This document shows positions 30,266 to 35,269 of a stretch of DNA of 35,269 nucleotides, one piece after another. The first letter of the stretch is position 1. Each line of letters begins with the position of its first letter. The stretch is from Clostridiales bacterium. GTDB lineage: Bacteria; Bacillota; Clostridia; Christensenellales; UBA1242. The position numbers and the translations under genes were made by a program. The DNA is taken from assembly GCA_015069385.1 (NCBI GenBank), contig SVIS01000015.1, positions 1 through 35,269 of the forward strand. Reading direction: 5' to 3'. Under the pieces are notes generated by a model, which worked only from the letters and a program-made list of their open reading frames with translations, was not told the origin of the DNA and searched no databases.

Positions 30266-31078
30266 TTATATAACTTCTAAAATAGTTTTAATAGTTTGAA
30301 TATTATTTGGGTCAATATCTATAACCAATTTATGAGTAGAATAATATTCGGCCTTATATGGCACAATAGACAACATTAAATTAACTTTTGTTGCTAAATA
30401 TCCATTAGCATTTTGAACTTCAATTAAAAAATTATCGTAAGTAACAAATTTTAAAGTTGGAGTAATTTTACCGGCATAAAAATTATTTTCATAAATTAAT
30501 TCAACACTTTTAAACATGGCTTTAAAATCGGCAATAGTTTTATTACAAGATGCAAAAGCGTTTGAAATGTTATTTATAACCTCTTGACCTTCATACAATA
30601 CTAAAAAATCACCAATCGTAGCAGCATTATTTAAAACCGATATTCCACTAACAACCACAGCGTTTTCTTGTGAGGTAGTGTAACTATCGTATACTTTTAA
30701 AACTTTTAATTCTTCATCACAAACATAAAACCTATCTTCTCTAGATTTTATTACAAAAGTTTCTTCTCTTTGCGCACAATGTATTATTAATTTGTTAGGA
30801 AATGCAGTTTCTATATTAATAACTTTTAAATATGGATTTTTGCTTTCTAAGTTTTGTTTAATATTGCTTTTATTTAAGGCAAAAATAGGAACACCATAAT
30901 TAATTTCTGCCGAAGAAATAATTTGATTTTGCGATTGTTGCGTATTAAAAAGAGTTGTTTGATTTTTAAAATTTAAACTAACGCCATGCAACCTAAACAA
31001 AGTAAAACATAAAATTGTGCAAAGCAAAACTGCACCCAAAACACAAGATAAAGTTATAATTAATCTTTTGTATTTCAT
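30266..31078 (-). CDS. FtsQ/DivIB-like cell division protein
   Basis: N-terminal TM, POTRA-like NKLIIHCAQREETFVIKSREDRFYVCDEELKVL; next to murA. Confidence 0.65.
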   Translation of the reverse strand: MKYKRLIITLSCVLGAVLLCTILCFTLFRLHGVSLNFKNQTTLFNTQQSQNQIISSAEINYGVPIFALNKSNIKQNLESKNPYLKVINIETAFPNKLIIHCAQREETFVIKSREDRFYVCDEELKVLKVYDSYTTSQENAVVVSGISVLNNAATIGDFLVLYEGQEVINNISNAFASCNKTIADFKAMFKSVELIYENNFYAGKITPTLKFVTYDNFLIEVQNANGYLATKVNLMLSIVPYKAEYYSTHKLVIDIDPNNIQTIKTILEVI

Positions 31079-31136
31079 TGTTTTTTCCTTAAAAATTAGT
31101 AAATTTTAGCAAAATTTGCTCAAGTTTTGTTTATTT

Positions 31137-32396
31137 TTAATTAATTCTTGTAATATCAGCACCAATTAAATTTAATGTTTGTTCTAATTTAAAATAACCA
31201 CGATCTACAACATCAATGTTTTTAACAGTAGTATAACCATTTGCACCAAGACCAGCCATAATTAATGCTGCACCCCCACGAAGATCAGGGGCCTCGACCT
31301 CAGCGCCATACAAATCTGGTACGCCATGAACAACCACACTGCCATCTAAAACATCAATTTTAGCCCCCATTTTTATAAGTTCAGGAACATGATTAAACCG
31401 GCTTTCAAACAAGTTTTCAGTTATTATAGTTGTGCCTTTAGCAATTGTTGCAACAGCACAAAGCGGTTGTTGTAAATCGGTTGGAAAGTGTGGATATGGC
31501 AATGTTTCTATTTTGCCAAAATTTTTAGGTCTGTTTTCACACGACACAATAATTTTATCACTTTTAACTCTTACATTGCAAGAGTTATTTTTTAGCATAT
31601 ATAAAATAGGAGAAATATGTTCTGGTTTTGCATTACAAACTTCAATTTTTCCACCACAAATTAGTGGTAGTAACAAATATGTACCCGTTATAATTCGGTC
31701 AGGAATTGGCGTATATTCACCTGATGACAATTTGCTTACACCTTCTATTATTATTTCATCAGAGCCTGCGCCTGTAATTTTTGCACCAACAGAGTTCAAA
31801 AAATTGCATAGGTCTACAATTTCGGGCTCTTTTGCAACACCTTGCAAAGTAACTTTGCCTTTTTGCAATACACTAGCCATAATTAAATTTTCGGTTGCAC
31901 CAACACTAGGAAAAGGCAAACAAATTTTATTTGCTCTAAAATTATTTGCAAAAGCATTTATATAGCCATGACGGTCAACTACATTTATGCCTAACTTTTT
32001 TAAGCCATCTAAATGAATGTTAATTGGCCTTGTGCCTATTTGACAACCACCCGGATACGCCACTCTTGCTTTTTTTAGCCTACCAAGCAACGGTCCCAAA
32101 CAAAAAATCGAGGCTCTTAGTTTGCTCGCCAAGTTTAAAGGAATAATATAATTATTTATATTTTGACAATCCAATATGAGCATTTGTTCATACTTGCAAA
32201 CCTTTACACCTAAATTTTGTAGTATTTGCAACATGTTATTTATATCATCAAAATATGTGACTTTATGTAAACAAATAGTGCCTTCAACAAGTAAGCATGC
32301 AGCAAGAATAGGCAATAACGCATTTTTAGCCGTACTTACCTCTATGCTACCACTAAGCCGCCTTTTTCCATTAATTAAAAAATCCATACAAAGCAA
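31137..32396 (-). CDS. murA: UDP-N-acetylglucosamine 1-carboxyvinyltransferase
   Basis: STAKNALLPILAACLL, YPGGCQIGTRPINIHLDGLKKLG, FPTDLQQPLCAVATIAKG. Confidence 0.96.
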   Translation of the reverse strand: MLCMDFLINGKRRLSGSIEVSTAKNALLPILAACLLVEGTICLHKVTYFDDINNMLQILQNLGVKVCKYEQMLILDCQNINNYIIPLNLASKLRASIFCLGPLLGRLKKARVAYPGGCQIGTRPINIHLDGLKKLGINVVDRHGYINAFANNFRANKICLPFPSVGATENLIMASVLQKGKVTLQGVAKEPEIVDLCNFLNSVGAKITGAGSDEIIIEGVSKLSSGEYTPIPDRIITGTYLLLPLICGGKIEVCNAKPEHISPILYMLKNNSCNVRVKSDKIIVSCENRPKNFGKIETLPYPHFPTDLQQPLCAVATIAKGTTIITENLFESRFNHVPELIKMGAKIDVLDGSVVVHGVPDLYGAEVEAPDLRGGAALIMAGLGANGYTTVKNIDVVDRGYFKLEQTLNLIGADITRIN

Positions 32397-32502
32397 TATA
32401 TGTTTTGCCGCTTTGGTATGTTACTACTAAGCCCCAAAATATTAAATTTTACATTATGTGCCAAAAAAGTGTATTTTTTGTTGCTACACCATAAACAAAA
32501 TA

Positions 32503-32532
32503 ACCAAAGCCCTTATTTCTAAAGGGCTTTGG
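32503..32532 (-). terminator. Terminator at end of DGR reverse transcriptase gene
   Basis: CCAAAGCCCTT/AAGGGCTTTGG stem with T-rich flank. Confidence 0.8.
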
Positions 32533-32533
32533 T

Positions 32534-33592
32534 TTATGATGACATATTCATATACTTTTTGTTTTTTACCAAGCATTTTAGTTCAAATAAATATTTATTT
32601 ATTATACCATTTACGTTCATTCTTTTAATGTTACCCTTAAAACCTGCAAGACTCATTATTATTTGTTCCTTGTCTATAACATGGCATTTATATTGCAGTT
32701 GAATTTGGTGTATTCGCTTAATCATTCGGTCTTTGCTTTGCCTTTTCATGCGCTTAAGCAGTCTGCCGTTTTCTAATAAGTTATATTTTACGCCTAAAAA
32801 CTCGATACCATTTTTTAAAGCAATTATTTCTGACTTTTTATTAAATTGTAACTTATGCTCAACAATTTTTAACTTTAGTTCTTCAAACAACTTTCTTAAA
32901 AGATTTTTATCCTCATGCAAAATAAGCAAATCGTCCATGTAACGAACATAATATTTTATTTTATACTTTTCTTTAATAATTCTATCTATATCATTTAAAT
33001 ATAAAAGTGCAAAAATTTGACTGCTTTGATTGCCCATAGGCACACCTTTGTTGGGTGAATGCTCATAACTATCTATAATATGTTCTAGTAGTTTGTTTAA
33101 CCGCTGGTCTTTTACTTTTCCTAATTTTTGTTTTAGTATGTCATGGTCAATATTATTAAAATACTTTTTTATATCTAACTTTAAAAAATAACCATTTCTG
33201 CCGTGTTTTTTATAAAATTTATGAATAAAACCTTCTATTCTTGATCTTGTAAAGTGTGTTCCTTTGCCCTTTCGGCATGCACCATTATCGTAAATTAACT
33301 TTTTTGTATAACAAGGAACTAAAAAATTATAGCATAAACTATTTTGCACAACACGGTCATAATAATGAAGCGCTTGAATTTCACGTTCTTTAGGGTCATA
33401 TATCATAAAACGTTTATAACCACGCAGTTTATAATTGCCACTTAATAGGTCATCTTCTAATTTAGATAAGTTATATGCAATATTCATTTCAAACTCTACA
33501 ATATCTTTTTTATGTTGCTTACTTACTCTTGCTCTGTAATGTGCACGCATTAAACTTTCAAAAGATGCAACTTTTTCTAATGTATATTCCAT
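32534..33592 (-). CDS. DGR-type reverse transcriptase
   Basis: YVRYMDDLLIL catalytic motif; KGVPMGNQSSQIFALLYLNDID (GxxxSQ motif typical of DGR RTs); next to TR and Avd. Confidence 0.95.
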   Translation of the reverse strand: MEYTLEKVASFESLMRAHYRARVSKQHKKDIVEFEMNIAYNLSKLEDDLLSGNYKLRGYKRFMIYDPKEREIQALHYYDRVVQNSLCYNFLVPCYTKKLIYDNGACRKGKGTHFTRSRIEGFIHKFYKKHGRNGYFLKLDIKKYFNNIDHDILKQKLGKVKDQRLNKLLEHIIDSYEHSPNKGVPMGNQSSQIFALLYLNDIDRIIKEKYKIKYYVRYMDDLLILHEDKNLLRKLFEELKLKIVEHKLQFNKKSEIIALKNGIEFLGVKYNLLENGRLLKRMKRQSKDRMIKRIHQIQLQYKCHVIDKEQIIMSLAGFKGNIKRMNVNGIINKYLFELKCLVKNKKYMNMSS

Positions 33593-33862
33593 ATATTACT
33601 CCTAATTTAGGTCAAAAAAAATAGCCCTATTTAATAAAGCATAATTTTTTATAAAAAGCTACCGGGCGGCTCTTTAAAACTGAGCCGCAAAAAGGGGAAA
33701 AATTACTACTATTTCAAGTAACGTTGCCCAACTTCCAATAGCAGTGTTTTCCCTAGCCGCTACGGGCATTGCCCTGTGACTAAAGAAGGACATAGATTCC
33801 TTTACCCCAAACACTGCATGGTTGTACTTACAAACATGTTCTGGCTTAATTTTGGGGTATAT
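33593..33862 (-). ncRNA. DGR spacer RNA between TR and RT (structured, non-coding)
   Basis: Visibly GC-richer than surroundings; hairpin GCGGCTC/GAGCCGC at 33666-33688, AAGGA/TCCTT and GGGC/GCCC stems; position matches DGR Sp region. Confidence 0.6.
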
Positions 33863-34001
33863 CCGCACGCACACCGTACTCGTTGTTAACGTTGTTGTTG
33901 TTGAGGTTGCCGTTAGGGTTGACATACCTTGCGTTCGCTTCGGAGTTCTTAGCGTTGTAATTGTTAGGTGAACGGAGCCACCAGTTACACGAAGCGCCAC
34001 C
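33863..34001 (-). repeat. DGR template repeat (TR); 5' boundary approximate
   Basis: Minus strand conceptual translation GGASCNWWLRSPNNYNAKNSEANARYVNPNGNLNNNNVNNEYGVRA; 14 of 15 Asn codons are AAC; 33863-33903 aligns to the VR at 35229-35269 with A-only substitutions. Confidence 0.93.
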
Positions 34002-34060
34002 TTAAACCTAGCCCTACAATAAATTGATTAAAAGTTTAACCAATGAATTGCCAAAATAAT

Positions 34061-34561
34061 TTATACTGCAGCAAACCTGCGCTTGTCACTTTCTGACCAG
34101 TTGTTTACTAAACTAATACATTCGTATGCTCTTTTGCAAATTTGATTGTATTGTTTTAGTAAAATGCATTCATGTTCAGTAGCAACCATTGCTATTGCAC
34201 CTAAAAGCCTAAGTTCTGTAATTGCATCAAATTGGTACTGAACCCTTTGTTGCAACCTATTTTTTAAACCCGGTTTAACTACAATATCGTTTGCTCTAAA
34301 TAAATTTTCTAATGCATTAATAGAATAATTATGAAGTTTTGCTACTAACGAAAACCTAAATTGTTTAGGGCATTTTTGTGTTATTTGCAAAACATATTTA
34401 AGCAATGCCTTTGCCCTAGTTATTACTATTAACTCACTAGCATCTTTTGGTACTTTTACTTTTTGCTTTTCTGGCAACTTTTCTTTAGCCATATTTGCTT
34501 GCACAGGTTGCTCTTTTTGCTTATTGCCATCTATATCAAATGGAATATCATTTTTATTCAT
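34061..34561 (-). CDS. avd: DGR accessory variability determinant (Avd-like, four-helix bundle)
   Basis: KALLKYVLQITQKCPKQFRFSLVAKLHNYSINALENLFRAND...RLLGAIAMVATEHECILLKQYNQICKRAYECISLVNNW; located between VR and TR. Confidence 0.85.
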   Translation of the reverse strand: MNKNDIPFDIDGNKQKEQPVQANMAKEKLPEKQKVKVPKDASELIVITRAKALLKYVLQITQKCPKQFRFSLVAKLHNYSINALENLFRANDIVVKPGLKNRLQQRVQYQFDAITELRLLGAIAMVATEHECILLKQYNQICKRAYECISLVNNWSESDKRRFAAV

Positions 34562-34592
34562 ACCAAAACTTCCTTTATTTAAGCATGGCTAT

Positions 34593-34621
34593 ATATTAGC
34601 ACATAATTTTTAATATGTAAA
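34593..34621 (-). promoter_or_regulatory. Putative DGR cassette promoter (TTTACA - 17 nt - TAATAT)
   Basis: Minus-strand TTTACA at 34621-34616, TAATAT at 34598-34593, 25-35 nt upstream of avd RBS. Confidence 0.5.
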
Positions 34622-34893
34622 ACATTTTTCGACAAATTTGTACAAAAAATTATATTTTTTTGTTTAATTCACCATTTTTCTACATAATTTTACCCTTTGC
34701 CCTGCATTGTACTATTTTTTTAATTTATATGGCAAGCAAATTCATTAAATTTTTTAAATCGTTAATTATCTCCTTTGGCAAACATATGTGTAATTTTATG
34801 ATTTTAAAAAAGAAAAATACTACATTACATTCGTATTTTTCTTGCATTATTAATTAAAAAATTCTTTCATCAGTTTGTTTATATAAAAAAACG

Positions 34894-34919
34894 GCTAAAA
34901 GTAAAGAAGACCTTTTAGC
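34894..34919 (-). terminator. Terminator between VR target gene and avd
   Basis: Minus strand GGCTAAAAG...CTTTTAGCC then GTTTTTTT. Confidence 0.75.
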
Positions 34920-35017
34920 CAATTTTATAGGAGCGCCCATTTTGGGCACATGTAAATTTGTACTGATATTTAATTTGTTTGTGGGGCACAAACATATATT
35001 TAACCCCAAAATTTTTT

Positions 35018-35060
35018 GCACTCACCGCCACCGACCATTCTTATTGTCGGCGGCGGGTGC
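35018..35060. terminator. GC-rich hairpin downstream of VR target gene, possible bidirectional terminator
   Basis: CACCGCCACCGAC...GTCGGCGGCGGGTG imperfect stem, flanked by T/A runs. Confidence 0.55.
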
Positions 35061-35120
35061 ATTTTTTTAACTTCTACTATTCTTGCATATGTGGTGCATA
35101 ATATAAACTTGATTTTCTTT

Positions 35121-35139
35121 GCACATGCACAGCATGTGC
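35121..35139. repeat. Perfect inverted repeat GCACATGC-ACA-GCATGTGC downstream of VR
   Basis: 8-bp perfect stem, 3-nt loop, about 90 bp from the 3' end of the VR. Confidence 0.8.
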
Positions 35140-35205
35140 GTGATTACCTTATCAAACCGTTTCTACTCCACACACCATTTTTATTTTACGGCTCAAGGTA
35201 CCCTA

Positions 35206-35269
35206 TTATACTATTACGAGTTTGAAAGCCGCACGCACACCGTACTCGTGGTCAACGTCGTTGTGGTTG
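35206..35269 (-). CDS. DGR target protein, C-terminal 20 residues only (gene continues past the window edge)
   Basis: ...NHNDVDHEYGVRAAFKLVIV*; YGVRxAxKL ending typical of DGR C-type-lectin-like variable domains. Confidence 0.85.
   Translation of the reverse strand, partial: NHNDVDHEYGVRAAFKLVIV
35229..35269 (-). repeat. DGR variable repeat (VR), 3' portion, truncated by window end
   Basis: 41-nt alignment to TR 33863-33903 with 4 mismatches, all at template A. Confidence 0.93.

Noticed and set aside
31432-31965. 177-aa ORF antisense to murA, and similar antisense ORFs (8143-8502, 5460-5789, 26041-26430, 29124-29504)
   Set aside because: Each lies opposite a confidently identified housekeeping gene and shows no independent coding evidence.
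32534-33592. RT as a group II intron maturase or retron RT
   Set aside because: No maturase X/HNH region or intron domain V-like sequence is seen. The GxxxSQ motif, neighboring Avd, TR and A-specific VR fit a DGR.
33674-34000. 108-aa minus-strand ORF (MALRVTGGSVHLTITTL...)
   Set aside because: It runs through the DGR TR and spacer RNA in a different frame from the target peptide. Low-complexity TTTT stretches are out-of-frame readings of AAC codons. Best explained as non-coding RNA.
34725-34847. 40-aa minus-strand ORF MQEKYECNVVFFFFKIIKLHICLPKEIINDLKNLMNLLAI
   Set aside because: No RBS; it spans a terminator-like hairpin (34810-34843), and AT-rich DNA readily yields such ORFs.
1-35269. CRISPR array, IS element or prophage
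   Set aside because: No regularly spaced repeats, transposase or phage structural genes were seen on either strand.

Overview
AT-rich bacterial chromosome segment, probably a low-GC Firmicutes-type genome judging by gene content and order. Most of it is housekeeping: tRNA-Asn, trpS, an ABC-2 exporter operon, dnaB, typA, infC-rpmI-rplT, acpS/recX/yigZ, the holB-ricT-trmN6-rsmI cluster, rpsB-tsf, ftsQ-like and murA. Two systems stand out. (1) At 32.5-35.27 kb, all on the minus strand, is a diversity-generating retroelement (DGR): the 3' end of a target gene with its variable repeat (cut by the window edge), an Avd-like gene, a template repeat (TR), a structured spacer and a DGR-type reverse transcriptase. 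The visible 41-nt VR/TR alignment has 4 mismatches, and all four are at template adenines. (2) At 420-673, upstream of trpS, is an apparently complete ribosome-mediated attenuator: promoter, leader peptide MFNSLIWWRK with tandem Trp codons, mutually exclusive RNA pairings 1:2, 2:3 and 3:4, and an intrinsic terminator. Smaller observations include a probable AUU start for infC behind a leader terminator, an orphan leader terminator in front of the ABC exporter operon, and a 27-codon remnant of a histidine phosphatase next to an intact paralog. All calls come from reading the sequence and supplied ORFs; no database search or folding was run.
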